Shown: one piece after another, positions 1 through 8,227 of the stretch
Layout of the letters: the number at the start of each line of letters is the position of its first letter
How positions within the stretch are numbered: position 1 is the stretch's first letter
Source of the DNA: Gammaproteobacteria bacterium
GTDB taxonomy: Bacteria > Pseudomonadota > Gammaproteobacteria > Ga0077536
Direction of reading: 5' to 3'
NCBI GenBank assembly: GCA_016191285.1
Contig: JACPPA010000014.1
Coordinates: forward strand, 1 to 64,000
Length of the DNA stretch: 64,000 nucleotides
Notes under the pieces: model-generated
What the model was told of the DNA's origin: nothing
Databases searched by the model: none
Seen by the model: only the letters and a program-made list of their open reading frames with translations
Translations under genes and position numbers: made by a program

Positions 1-93
1 AAAATCCGAGTGTTGCAGCGTCGCGCTTACGGACTGCGTGACGAAGAGTACCTTCGATTGAAGATCCTTACCTGCATGCTGCCTAAGCTTTGA
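1..93 (+). CDS. C-terminal end of a transposase (probably ISL3-like), truncated by window edge
   Basis: An open frame enters from the left edge and stops with TGA at 91-93, giving 30 residues ending in RRAYGLRDEEYLRLKILTC and a short tail. The basic RRAYG(L)RDxEYxxLK pattern resembles the C-terminus of ISL3-type DDE transposases. This family assignment is from recall and not certain. The bases just after the stop (about 103-137) contain a TCCGG-centred sequence that could be the terminal inverted repeat, but the other end of the element lies outside the window. No ORF on either strand competes with it. Confidence 0.55.
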   Translation, partial: KIRVLQRRAYGLRDEEYLRLKILTCMLPKL

Positions 94-139
94 GCGATAA
101 ATGATCAAGTTTTACCCACACTAAGTCCGGATGACCCAA

Positions 140-277
140 TTATTTAGACGAGCCGCGCGCGCCAGAACCGCGATTGCCACTCGACACAGCGAACGGCGAT
201 GCCGCCGGCGCCGCCGGTTTTTTTACTTGTTTCGGTTTCTTTAATTCGCGACCGCTGCGTTTTTGACCTTTGGCCAT
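140..277 (-). CDS. Small conserved basic protein (MAKGQ-type, 45 aa)
   Basis: This gene is very short but has a clear start: ATG at 275-277 preceded by AAGGA seven bases upstream, and a TAA stop at 140-142. The product begins MAKGQKRSGRELKKPKQ and continues as a Lys/Pro/Ala-rich, low-complexity basic tail. Short proteins starting MAKGQxRSxxExKKPK are widespread in beta- and gammaproteobacteria and have no known function. No membrane segment or cysteine is present. It lies between the transposase remnant and a T2SS-F-like gene on the same strand, with about 86 bases to the latter's stop. Confidence 0.7.
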   Translation of the reverse strand: MAKGQKRSGRELKKPKQVKKPAAPAASPFAVSSGNRGSGARGSSK

Positions 278-363
278 GGTGAATTCCTTACGTGATTAAG
301 ATCGCTTTAGTCGGTGGACGGTAGCAGTTTTCTTGACCCGCGTCCGATTGGGATTGGGGCGTG

Positions 364-1335
364 TCAACCGAGTAGCGAACTCGCCATTCCAATTACCACG
401 CACAGGTACGCCAGCCGCGGTAACCACCGCGCAACCTCGGCCTCAAAGGCGCGAGAAATTTCACGTTCGCTGCGCGCCACGCGCAGCACCATTTCGGGGA
501 GTCGGCCGGCGTGCTCACCGGTGTTCACCAATTGCACGCAAGTGGCGTCGAAGCTCCGCTGGTCGCGCATCGCGGCCGCCAGCGTGCGACCGGCGCGAAG
601 GTGTGGGAGCATTTTGGCAAGTTCATCGCGCTGCGCGGAATTAGCGACGACTTGGGTCGCGCTCGTCGCGGCGCTAACCGCCGGCAGGCCGGCTTCGAGC
701 AGCAACCCCAGCGTTTCAAGATAAGCGGCCGCGGCCTTGCGTCGCTGCCTGGCGCCGAACACGGGAACGCGCAACAGCATCCAATCCGCGCCACGCGAAA
801 TACTGTTTCTCGTCGGCGGTCGATCGCGCAACCATTGCGGCAACTTCGCCAGCAGCCACGCCACGGCACTGAGTTTCAATAAAAAGCCCACCGTTAGCGC
901 GAAGTACTGCGCAGCGGCTACGCGACCGGCAACGAGATCCGCGAGCGGCGCGACGAACACGGCGAGCACCAACATGCCGGCCGGCAACATCAGGCGACGC
1001 CGCATCAGCCGCCGCTGAAGGCGCCGGTCTTCGCACCCTTCGGCCAACCGGCGATAGATCGGTTCCGGGCTCCCACCCTGCGTCGCGGCCCCGATGAGCG
1101 CCGCCTCCGACGCCGTGAAAAGCCCCGCCCGCAGGCCGGCCTCGGCCAGCGAACGACCGCTCGCCACCGCCGTGGCGGCATTACCCGCACGCTGGCCGAG
1201 CCGCGGGGAATCCGGCTCCCGGGCAATCGTCGTCAAGGCGCGTTCAGCTGCCACACCAGCCGCTTCCAAGTTGGCAAGCGCCACAAAAAGCTGCGCGCGC
1301 AACCCATCGTTCAGCGGAGCCTGCGCGGACTTCAC
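364..1335 (-). CDS. Type II secretion/pilus assembly F-domain membrane protein (GspF/PilC-like)
   Basis: The 323-residue protein has two copies of the T2SSF fold. Each is a helical cytoplasmic domain (about 10-110 and 190-290) followed by a hydrophobic segment: one near 118-160, made of two helices, and a last one at the C-terminus. Family members are inner-membrane platform proteins of type II secretion or type IV pilus systems that couple the motor ATPase to pilin assembly. It is somewhat shorter than the usual 400 residues and no gsp or pil partner is nearby, so it is an orphan. The start is GTG at 1333-1335 with no strong ribosome site. Exact system unknown. Confidence 0.7.
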   Translation of the reverse strand: MKSAQAPLNDGLRAQLFVALANLEAAGVAAERALTTIAREPDSPRLGQRAGNAATAVASGRSLAEAGLRAGLFTASEAALIGAATQGGSPEPIYRRLAEGCEDRRLQRRLMRRRLMLPAGMLVLAVFVAPLADLVAGRVAAAQYFALTVGFLLKLSAVAWLLAKLPQWLRDRPPTRNSISRGADWMLLRVPVFGARQRRKAAAAYLETLGLLLEAGLPAVSAATSATQVVANSAQRDELAKMLPHLRAGRTLAAAMRDQRSFDATCVQLVNTGEHAGRLPEMVLRVARSEREISRAFEAEVARWLPRLAYLCVVIGMASSLLG

Positions 1336-1397
1336 AGCGCGACGTTAGCACGATAGATTGGCGGGGCGAATTTCGCGTGATGCATAGGAAGGCCGTA

Positions 1398-2579
1398 ATG
1401 AGTGCGACAACCATACTCTACGATGATCGGGTAACCGATGTGGCGAGTGCGAAGGTTACCGGCGAGCAATTATGGCTCACCCCCGCGGAGCTGCGCGCCG
1501 TCACTGGCTGGAAGCTTGAAACCGAGGGTCTGTGCAAAGAGGCGGCCTGCGTACGCGTCGATCCACAATGGCTCGACACGGCTGGCCGAATCAATCTTTC
1601 GGCTTTTGCCGGCCACCTGGGGCAACCCCTCACGCGCGAACCCGCGCATGACGCGTGGGCCTTCGGTGAAAGCGTTAATGCACGCCGCGATGCACTGTTC
1701 GGGCTCGAAGCGCCCAACTTCACGCTGCCCGATCTCGACGGCAAGTTGCATTCGCTTAGCGACTACCGCGGGAAGAAAGTTTTCATGTACTCCTGGGGTT
1801 CCTACTGAGGCTGTAGCTTTGATCTGTCCGTGTGGCAGGTAATCTACGAAGAACTCCGGAACCAAGGCCTCGAAATTATTGCAGTCGCGTTCGACACCGC
1901 AGGCAAACCGGCGGTGGAAGCGAAGATTCGCGCCGCGGATTGCCGCGAACGTCCGGCGGTGTTGGCCCGCCTCATGGGTTGGGCGCCCGATCTGTGGGAC
2001 CGCCAGTCACCACCGACCTACCCGTGCTTGATCGATGAAGGTCACGTTGTCGCTGAACTCTACGGCATGGTCAATGTGCCGCAGGGCGTGTGGATCGACG
2101 AAGCTGGCCGAATCGTACGGCCCGCTGAATCGGCCGGAACGAGCGACATGGTGCGGCATATGAATCGCGAGACTTTCGAAATTCCAGATGCAGCGGCGGC
2201 AAGCGGTGCGGCGGTCCGTAACACCTACATCGATGCGTTGCGCGATTGGGTGAAAAACGGCGCCGCCAGTCCGTATGCGCTATCGGCGAAAGAAGTTAAG
2301 CGCCGGATGCAGGGCCCGAGTGAGGCGGATGTGCGGGCGGCGACACATGTGCGGCTGGGCCGGTATCTGTATGGGAAGGGCGCGCTCGAGCGCGCCAAGC
2401 ATCACTTCGAAGAAGCAGTGCGGCTGTGTCCCAAGAGCTGGAATTATCGCCGCCAGGCGATGATGCTCGACCCAGAGAGTGTTGGCGAACTGAACGCCGG
2501 TCCCAATTTCTGGTCTGCGGTGGATGCGCTCGGCAGCGAGCCGTTTTACGCCCCGGCGGATTTCAGCGTCGCCAGGTGA
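1398..2579 (+). CDS. Two-domain redoxin, candidate selenoprotein (in-frame TGA = Sec137)
   Basis: Two open stretches, 1398-1805 and 1809-2579, lie in the same frame separated only by TGA at 1806-1808. The joined product (393 residues) has an N-terminal domain, a thioredoxin/AhpC-like domain from about residue 110, and a helical TPR-like C-terminus (about 270-390). Around the TGA the sequence is YSWGSY-U-GCSFDLSVWQ. Cysteine members of this family, from recall, have W-A-S-W-C-G-C-R here, so the TGA replaces the first, nucleophilic cysteine. Conservation continues undisturbed downstream (DLxVWQ, NVPQGVWIDEAGRIVRP). A SECIS-like hairpin follows. The ATG at 1398 is preferred over 1377 because AGGAAGG lies five bases upstream. 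The alternative is a nonsense mutation. Other genes here use TGA as stop, so recoding would have to be site-specific. Confidence 0.75.
1822..1840 (+). promoter_or_regulatory. SECIS-like stem-loop downstream of the in-frame TGA
   Basis: Bases 1822-1828 pair with 1834-1840 (A-U, U-G, C-G, U-A, G-C, U-G, C-G), leaving a five-base apical loop CGUGU at 1829-1833. The loop starts 20 bases after the TGA and has G as its second base. Bacterial SECIS elements lie within the coding region directly after UGA and typically have a short apical loop with a G among its first two bases, about 16-37 bases from UGA. The fit is by eye and two of seven pairs are G-U. Confidence 0.5.
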
Positions 2580-2618
2580 GCTAACGATGCAGTAGCGGTT
2601 GGATGCCGCGTCGATCAC

Positions 2619-2655
2619 GGTAACGGAGAGCTAAGGGATCACGCTCTCCGTTACC
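2619..2655. terminator. Perfect 12-bp hairpin between convergent genes
   Basis: GGTAACGGAGAG at 2619-2630 is exactly complementary to CTCTCCGTTACC at 2644-2655, with a 13-base loop. It lies between the end of the redoxin gene (plus strand) and the end of the small minus-strand gene at 2711. Position and symmetry suit a bidirectional terminator. No long T-run follows on either side, so it could instead be a repeat. Confidence 0.5.
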
Positions 2656-2710
2656 TTCGGTAATTCACCCAGCGCGTTTAAATTGACCGCGGACACGCCG
2701 CAAGTAGCGA

Positions 2711-2959
2711 TCACAATCCCAGATCCTTGCGCAACTTATCCTCAACCGCCTTGACCGCTAACTCTTTGCGCTTTTTATTCCGGTCGCTCTGCGTCTCGGC
2801 GCGCTGCACGCGTTTGGAAATTTCCGCTAGTGCCGCGTCCAGTTCCACGCCGGCCGGTAACTGCAGCGCTGTGTCCAAATCAGAAAGGTACTCCGTGCGT
2901 TTTTTGGGCGGTAACTTCCAGATGCGAATTTTCAGGGCTTGATTGGATTCTGTACTCAC
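2711..2959 (-). CDS. Conserved hypothetical small charged protein (82 aa)
   Basis: The product is highly charged and mostly helical, with an acidic middle and a Lys/Arg-rich C-terminal helix (QSDRNKKRKELAVKAVEDKL). There is no membrane segment, cysteine or recognised domain. The start is GTG at 2957-2959 with AAGGAA six bases upstream, which supports real translation. It converges on the redoxin gene and shares the hairpin at 2619-2655 with it. Function not recognised. Confidence 0.55.
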   Translation of the reverse strand: MSTESNQALKIRIWKLPPKKRTEYLSDLDTALQLPAGVELDAALAEISKRVQRAETQSDRNKKRKELAVKAVEDKLRKDLGL

Positions 2960-3201
2960 GGGGTTTCCTTGTTCATTTAAGCGCCGACGCTAGCGCGGTC
3001 TGTAGGTGCAAGCGGGGCACAACTGGCACCAGCGACCATTGTATTGATGGTAGCCGCATCCGCATAATTCTGCTGCCTTGTGGGCCTCGATCGGCGCCTC
3101 GAAATTGCACAACGTTAGACACCCCCTTGGCGCTCATCTCATCGCTTAGCAAGTCAATGCTAGTATCCAAACTCGGCATACCGACTTGTTTAGGAGAAAC
3201 C

Positions 3202-5049
3202 ATGACCCGCGCGATAGCCTTGAGTTTAGTTCTATTGGCGGTAAGTAGTAGTTATGCCGCGGAACCCGCCGCGCCACCAGCGCCGAGCAACACGCAATGG
3301 TTGAGCTACAACGGCAACGTCAATGGTCAGCGTTATGTCGATCTCAACCAGATCAATGCTGCGAACGCCGCCCAACTGGGCGAAGTGTGCCGGCTCAAGG
3401 TCGACGATACTGGCGCGTTTCATACGGGTATCTTGCAGATCGACGGCGTCCTCTATTTCACGACCGCGACCGATACCTTGGCCGTGGATGCGACGAATTG
3501 CGCCTTGCGCTGGCGCCATCGCTACGAGGCCGAAGACACCGGTGGTTCCGCCTTGCAGGTTAATCGTGGCGTTGCTTACGCCAACGGTAAACTCTTTCGT
3601 GGCACCCTGGATGACCGCCTAATCGCTATCGATATCGCGACCGGCAAAACCCTATGGCAATTCCAGATCGGCGACCCGGCGCAGGGCGAGTTCTTCGCCG
3701 CGGCACCGCAAATTTATCAAGGATTGGTGATCATCGGTGCGGCGGGCGGCGACTGGGGGATCCGCGGGCGCGTAATGGCGTTCGATACGGAAACCGGGCG
3801 CGAAGCGTGGCGCTTCTATACCATTCCGCGCGGCGATGAGCCGGGCGCGAAATCGTGGCGTAACGCACCCAGCGCACGCTATGGCGGCGGTGGCACCTGG
3901 ACCACTTACACGCTCGACATGGCGGCCGGCGAATTATTCGTCTCGGTCGGAAATCCCGCGCCCGACTTTATGCCGGAGCATCGCCCCGGCGACAACCTCT
4001 ACACCAACAGCATGGTGGTGTTGGATGCGGCCACCGGCAAACTCAAGTGGTATCACCAATTGTCATCGAACGATGGCAAGGATCTCGATCTCGGCGCGGC
4101 GCCGATGCTGTATTTCAATAGTAAAGGCGAGCGCATGGTCGCGTTCGGCGGTAAGGACGGTTACCTCTATGGCGTTAATCGCGAAACGCAAAAGCGAGTG
4201 TTCAGGACCCCGGTGACCACGATCACCGCGCCGAAACCAATCCCGAATACAAAATCAGTCGAAGTATGTCCTGGGATTTTGGGTGGCGTCGAATGGAACG
4301 GCCCGGCGTTTGATCAAGCCAATAAGGCGGTGGTGGTGGGCAGTGTGGATTGGTGTGCGACGTTGACCACGGACGACAAGTTCCAATACAAACCGGGCAC
4401 TTTCAATTTCGGCGGCAGTTTTAAGTTCCAGGACAAAAGTCGCGGCTGGGTGGTCGCGGTAGATGCCGATACCGGCGCGCCACGCTGGAAATATGAAACC
4501 ACCGGGCCCCAGGTTTCCGGCATCACCCCGACTGCGGGGGGCGTGATCTTCGCCGGCGATATGGCGGGCAATTTCTTCGCACTCGATAGCCGCGATGGCA
4601 AACCACTGTTCAAAACCGATAGCGGTGGCGCGCACGCCGGCGGGGTGATCACCTACATGCGGAACGGCAAACAATATGTCGCGGTCGCCTCGGGCAATGT
4701 GTCGCGAATTACGTTCGGCGTAGTCGGCAGCCCGACGATCGTGATTTATGCTTTGGATGGCACTGGAGCTGCAGCGCTAACGGCGGCGGCGAGTGCAACA
4801 GTCGCGAGCACTCGCGCGCCGGATCCCGCGAATGGCGCGGCGCTTTTTGGCAAGGTTTGCGCCGCCTGTCACGGCGGTAAAGCCGAGGGTGGCACCGGCC
4901 CCGCGCTGATCGGCCTTTCCAAACGCCTCGATCTCGCCGCGACCGTGAAATGGATCGAAAACCCATCGGCGAAAATGCCGAAGCTCTATCCCGCGCCGTT
5001 AGACGAACAGGCGGTTAAAGACGTCGCGAGTTATGTGCAAGGACTGTGA
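3202..5049 (+). CDS. PQQ-dependent dehydrogenase with C-terminal cytochrome c
   Basis: The 615-residue periplasmic protein starts at ATG 3202 (AGGAG six bases upstream). It has a signal peptide (about 1-19, ending SSYA-AEP), an eight-bladed PQQ propeller (about 30-520) with repeated AxDxxTGxxxW tryptophan-docking motifs, and a cytochrome c domain with CAACH at 553-557. It should oxidise an alcohol or sugar-like substrate and pass electrons to its own haem, as type II quinohaemoprotein dehydrogenases do. The vicinal Cys-Cys of methanol-dehydrogenase-type enzymes is absent at the expected place (SALQVNRG). The catalytic region reads KDLDLGAAP, with two aspartates spaced D-x-D. The upstream in-frame extension to 2830 lacks a signal and is rejected. 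Substrate unknown. Confidence 0.85.
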   Translation: MTRAIALSLVLLAVSSSYAAEPAAPPAPSNTQWLSYNGNVNGQRYVDLNQINAANAAQLGEVCRLKVDDTGAFHTGILQIDGVLYFTTATDTLAVDATNCALRWRHRYEAEDTGGSALQVNRGVAYANGKLFRGTLDDRLIAIDIATGKTLWQFQIGDPAQGEFFAAAPQIYQGLVIIGAAGGDWGIRGRVMAFDTETGREAWRFYTIPRGDEPGAKSWRNAPSARYGGGGTWTTYTLDMAAGELFVSVGNPAPDFMPEHRPGDNLYTNSMVVLDAATGKLKWYHQLSSNDGKDLDLGAAPMLYFNSKGERMVAFGGKDGYLYGVNRETQKRVFRTPVTTITAPKPIPNTKSVEVCPGILGGVEWNGPAFDQANKAVVVGSVDWCATLTTDDKFQYKPGTFNFGGSFKFQDKSRGWVVAVDADTGAPRWKYETTGPQVSGITPTAGGVIFAGDMAGNFFALDSRDGKPLFKTDSGGAHAGGVITYMRNGKQYVAVASGNVSRITFGVVGSPTIVIYALDGTGAAALTAAASATVASTRAPDPANGAALFGKVCAACHGGKAEGGTGPALIGLSKRLDLAATVKWIENPSAKMPKLYPAPLDEQAVKDVASYVQGL

Positions 5050-5098
5050 TGATTCCGCGCGATGGGGCCAGCGCCGTTGCCAGCCCCATCGACCGATC

Positions 5099-5326
5099 TC
5101 ACGCCTCGTATTTGAATGACAAGGAGACCCGTGCCCGATACGCGACGACCTTGCCGTTTTCGATCTTAAGGTCGAGCTTCTGGATCTCCGCCACGCGCAG
5201 GTCGCGCAGCGATTTCGCTGCAGTTTCTACCGCGTTCTTCGCCGCATCTTCCCAGGATTGCGCGCTGGTGCCGATGACTTCCGTTACGCGATAGATTGGC
5301 GACGCGGTGGTTTTGCTTTTAGCCAT
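5099..5326 (-). CDS. Dodecin family protein (non-flavin type)
   Basis: The 75-residue protein matches the dodecin fold along its whole length: IYRVTEVIGTSAQSWEDAA, SLRDLR, then IENGKVVAYRARVSLSFKYE. Dodecins form hollow dodecamers that bind flavins or, in some branches, metals. The tryptophan that sandwiches flavin in archaeal and bacterial flavin dodecins is replaced here (RVAEIQ), so flavin binding of the usual kind is doubtful. A strong GGAGGGG lies ahead of the ATG at 5324-5326. It is convergent with the PQQ dehydrogenase gene, 49 bases away. Confidence 0.85.
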   Translation of the reverse strand: MAKSKTTASPIYRVTEVIGTSAQSWEDAAKNAVETAAKSLRDLRVAEIQKLDLKIENGKVVAYRARVSLSFKYEA

Positions 5327-5433
5327 GATGCCCCTCCGGAGTGGTTGGCGGGATCGACGTCATTCGTGATCCTCGATCTGAGTCTAGCAGCAAAATTCGA
5401 GAACTCTGGGCGACGTTCATAGAGACTCAAAGC

Positions 5434-5514
5434 AAGCCGTACGGATAAGCGGCGCAGCCGCGTAATCCGACAACGCTCGGCGGATGGCGTCCTTCGGACT
5501 GATCCGCCCTACTT
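5434..5514. repeat. Dispersed palindromic intergenic repeat
   Basis: This intergenic stretch contains imperfect inverted segments (CGGATAAGCGGC..GCCGCGTAATCCG and GGCGGATGGCGTCC..GGACTGATCCGCC). The pattern resembles the GTAGGGCGGAT-type dispersed repeats common in gammaproteobacteria. It separates the dodecin gene from the DHA2 exporter. No coding potential is seen. Whether other copies exist in the genome cannot be seen in this window. Confidence 0.4.
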
Positions 5515-5536
5515 GTTTATTCGGCGGCGCGCGAAA

Positions 5537-6949
5537 TTACGCGGTGATTTGCACGCTGCCCCTGCTCACACTTTCACCGTCGTGTGAACGCAGCGTCCAG
5601 AACGAGAGTGACGACAGGATCGTCAGACTACCCAAGGTCAGAAACGCATGATGCAACGCGTTCGTCACCCCCACTTGTTCGGTTTGCGGCAGACCGCCCA
5701 AGTACCAAGCCGTGATCAGTGAACCACAGGCCAGGCCAAAGCTCATCGACATCTGCTGCAACGAACTCGCGATGGTGCTCGCCATGCTCGAATCCGCAGG
5801 GTCGATATCCGCATAGGCCATCGAATTCATGCTCGAAAACTGCAGCGAATTGAAGAACCCCAGCGAAAGGCTGAACAATAGGATCAGGGGAATAGACGTG
5901 GCCGCGTTCACCAGTGAGAAGAGACCGATGGTGATCCCGATAAACAGCGTATTCACGATCAGCACTTGCCGGTAGCCATAGCGGCGCAACACGCGCGAGG
6001 AGATGAGCTTCATACCCATCGCGGCGGCGGCGGCCGGCATCATCAGCAAACCCGATTGCCAGGCCGGCAGACCGAGACCGAGTTGGTAGAGCAGCGGTAG
6101 CAAGAAGGGCAGGCCACCGATGCCGAGCCGCGTGACGAAGCCACCGACGACCGACACCCGAAACGTGCGGACGCGAAACAACGCGAGTCGGAGCAACGGA
6201 TACGGCGTGTGCACTGCATGCCAGCCGTAAGCAGCCAACAGGCTGACCGCGAGCAGCAGCAGGACGGCCGCCGAGGTGATGTCCAGATTATGTTCGCCGA
6301 ATACTTCCAACAACCATGAGAGCAACGCGGTCCCGGCCCCAAACAGGACCAGACCAATCAAGTCCAAGGTGTGCGGTTGATCGTTGCGATAATCCGGCAT
6401 GTAACGATGAATGAGCCACAACGCGGTCAGCCCCACCGGCACATTGACGAAGAAAATCTCGCGCCACGACAGCCAGTGCACGATGAGTCCACCCACCGTC
6501 GGTCCGAGCAGCGGCCCGATCAATGCGGGAATAATGACGAAATTCATCGCCGCTAGCAGCTCCGCTTTGGGAAACGTGCGAATGATCGCGAGCCTGCCAA
6601 CCGGCATCATCATCGCCGCGCCTATCCCCTGCAAAATACGGGTCGCCACCAGCATCGGCGCATTAATGGCCAGACCACACAGGATCGACGCGAGGGTGAA
6701 GATCCCGACCGCGATCGAGAAGACCAGGCGGGTGCCAAACCGATCCGCCATCCAGCCACTCATCGGAATACACACCGCCAAACTCAGGATGTAGCTGGTA
6801 ACTACCGCCTTTAAACTCAAGGGGGTCACGTGCAAACTCGCCGCCATGGCCGGCACAGCGGTGTTGACGATAGTCGAATCGAGTTGCTCCATGAACAAGG
6901 CGGTCGCCACCACCCAGGGCAGATAGCGCTTGATTGCAGCAGGACTCAT
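5537..6949 (-). CDS. DHA2-family MFS drug exporter (EmrB/QacA type)
   Basis: The 470-residue protein has about 14 hydrophobic segments and classic MFS signatures. There is LDSTIVNTAVP in helix 1, a GWMADRFGTR loop (motif A) near residue 65, RILQGIGAAMMMP (helix 4) and LGPTVGGLIVHWLSWREIFFVNVPVG (motif C region and the WR-FxxNxP motif of DHA2 proteins). Such proteins export drugs or organic compounds using the proton gradient. No membrane-fusion partner gene is adjacent. The ATG at 6947-6949 fits the family start. A TetR or MarR regulator, often found beside such genes, is not present. Confidence 0.9.
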   Translation of the reverse strand: MSPAAIKRYLPWVVATALFMEQLDSTIVNTAVPAMAASLHVTPLSLKAVVTSYILSLAVCIPMSGWMADRFGTRLVFSIAVGIFTLASILCGLAINAPMLVATRILQGIGAAMMMPVGRLAIIRTFPKAELLAAMNFVIIPALIGPLLGPTVGGLIVHWLSWREIFFVNVPVGLTALWLIHRYMPDYRNDQPHTLDLIGLVLFGAGTALLSWLLEVFGEHNLDITSAAVLLLLAVSLLAAYGWHAVHTPYPLLRLALFRVRTFRVSVVGGFVTRLGIGGLPFLLPLLYQLGLGLPAWQSGLLMMPAAAAAMGMKLISSRVLRRYGYRQVLIVNTLFIGITIGLFSLVNAATSIPLILLFSLSLGFFNSLQFSSMNSMAYADIDPADSSMASTIASSLQQMSMSFGLACGSLITAWYLGGLPQTEQVGVTNALHHAFLTLGSLTILSSLSFWTLRSHDGESVSRGSVQITA

Positions 6950-7051
6950 GCGCGCACTGTACTCATTCGAGGTTTCTAATTTGCGCTGTATTCGGCGAGA
7001 GTTGCGATTTGGCGTTTATCGGAACGGAAGGCAGCCTGCGCATTCGCTAGT

Positions 7052-7403
7052 TTATCGTGGCGCAGCTTCCTTCAGCAGGTTCGCGTGGTTCGTAGCTAAC
7101 CATTTTTTTGTTTGTGCGAATATTGCTTCTGCTCGGGCTACGCATTCCTTAACCGATTCAGGATCGATCGGTTCGCCAGTGTAGTCGTTTAAATTGCGCT
7201 TACGCCGAGCGTGTCTAACACCAACCAATCTTCCTTACGAACTCTCAACGTAAACGAGAGCGATGCGAGTACCGTCCGATGATTTCCGGGACGCGAGAAT
7301 CTCGAATATTTCTCTCTGCCGCAACGAGTAACCGTTGCGTTTCCGCCGTGTTAGGTACGTGCGGTTTGATCTGATCTGTTCGGACCAGATTATCCAAACT
7401 CAT
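7052..7403 (-). pseudogene. Degraded HEPN-domain toxin partner of the upstream HTH-nucleotidyltransferase
   Basis: An ATG at 7401-7403 overlaps the end of the HTH-MNT gene by 14 bases and starts MSLDNLVRTDQIKPH..AETQRLLVAAERNIRDSRV, the expected beginning of the HEPN protein that follows such genes. The frame stops after about 50 residues. A different frame then gives RRKRNLNDYTGEPIDPESVK..AEAIFAQTKKWLATN to a TAA at 7052-7054, the usual HEPN C-terminus. The core with the catalytic RxxxxH region is lost through a deletion or frameshift. The toxin is therefore probably dead while its antitoxin-type partner remains open. Confidence 0.65.
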
Positions 7404-7971
7404 CGACCGTCCCGATTACCCAAAGCTTGGGTGAGCGCCAAATAGCTGCGACGAACGCATCTTTCGCGGCCTTCTTTCGTATGAACTCGTCCCTTTTCAT
7501 AACGCTGGAGTTAATCTCGCGCCCCAATAGATCGCGAGTATTAGCGAGCGAGCGCACCGCCGCGCTGAAACTCAGGTCCCCGATGATAAGTACGTCCACA
7601 TCGCTACGGTTGGATTCGGACCCCGCTGCAACCGAACCGTAAACCACGGCCGCTTGAATCTTTAGTAGATTTGGTTGCAGAGCCTCGCGAATCACGTCGA
7701 TCAATCCGGCCGTTTTTCGCAATAGCCCGGCGAGTTCGACGAAAACGGGGCAGGCACGATTCGCGGAGAAAAACACTTGCTTGCCGGTCGCCACCCGAGT
7801 AAGTAAGCCGAGCGCGGATAATGCTGTCAATTCGCGGTGCAAGGTGCCCGGCGAAATGCCCGTCAAGCGGGCTATTTCCCGCACGTGTAACCGGTCTTCT
7901 GGGCGCAACATTAGGACCGCAAGAATTGCGGTCCGCGTTTGACCCAGTAAGTGATGAATTAGGCTTTTCAT
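7390..7971 (-). CDS. HTH-nucleotidyltransferase (MNT) fusion protein, antitoxin-type
   Basis: The protein (193 residues from ATG 7971) has an N-terminal winged helix (HVREIARLTGISPGTLHRELTAL), an ArsR-like wing and a minimal nucleotidyltransferase domain with GSVAAGSESNRSDVDVLI, carrying the GS and DxD metal-binding motifs intact. MNT proteins paired with HEPN toxins silence the toxin by AMPylation, and the HTH suggests operon autoregulation. An upstream start at 8034 would add 21 atypical residues. The 7971 ATG has AAAAGAGA before it and fits family length. Its HEPN partner downstream is broken, so it is an orphan antitoxin. Confidence 0.75.
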   Translation of the reverse strand: MKSLIHHLLGQTRTAILAVLMLRPEDRLHVREIARLTGISPGTLHRELTALSALGLLTRVATGKQVFFSANRACPVFVELAGLLRKTAGLIDVIREALQPNLLKIQAAVVYGSVAAGSESNRSDVDVLIIGDLSFSAAVRSLANTRDLLGREINSSVMKRDEFIRKKAAKDAFVAAIWRSPKLWVIGTVDEFG

Positions 7972-8033
7972 GTTCTCTTTTCGGCAACAAATGTAGCCAT
8001 TATGAGAACGCTCCGCAAGTTCGTTACGGGCCA

Positions 8034-8153
8034 TTAACCTTTCAAATCTTCCGCAATTGTCGCGATTTTTTCGAGCGCGACTTCCAAGTCGGCGGCAATA
8101 TCCGCCGCGATGATCTCAGGCGACGAGGTTGGTGGATTCTTCGATTCTGCGGG
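8034..8153 (-). pseudogene. C-terminal remnant of an unknown gene (39 codons)
   Basis: A frame open after a TAG encodes PEIIAADIAADLEVALEKIA followed by TIAEDLKG and a TAA at 8034-8036, which overlaps an ATG (TAATG). This acidic helical tail resembles the C-terminal helices of some type I modification subunits, but that is only an impression. No start codon or ribosome site belongs to it, so it is read as the 3' stub of a gene lost by deletion. Confidence 0.3.
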
Positions 8154-8227
8154 CTATGACCTGCCAACCTCGGGCTAGCCAAAGGACCCAACTGGAGAAT
8201 GGTGGGTCCTCCATTTCTCTACTCTAA

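Noticed and set aside
1377-1808. Separate 143-residue protein ending at the TGA
   Set aside because: It would cut the thioredoxin domain in the middle of its active site, and the next frame continues the same family without an own start signal.
2830-3201. N-terminal extension of the first PQQ dehydrogenase
   Set aside because: It would bury the signal peptide. The ATG at 3202 has AGGAG and is followed by a classic signal sequence.
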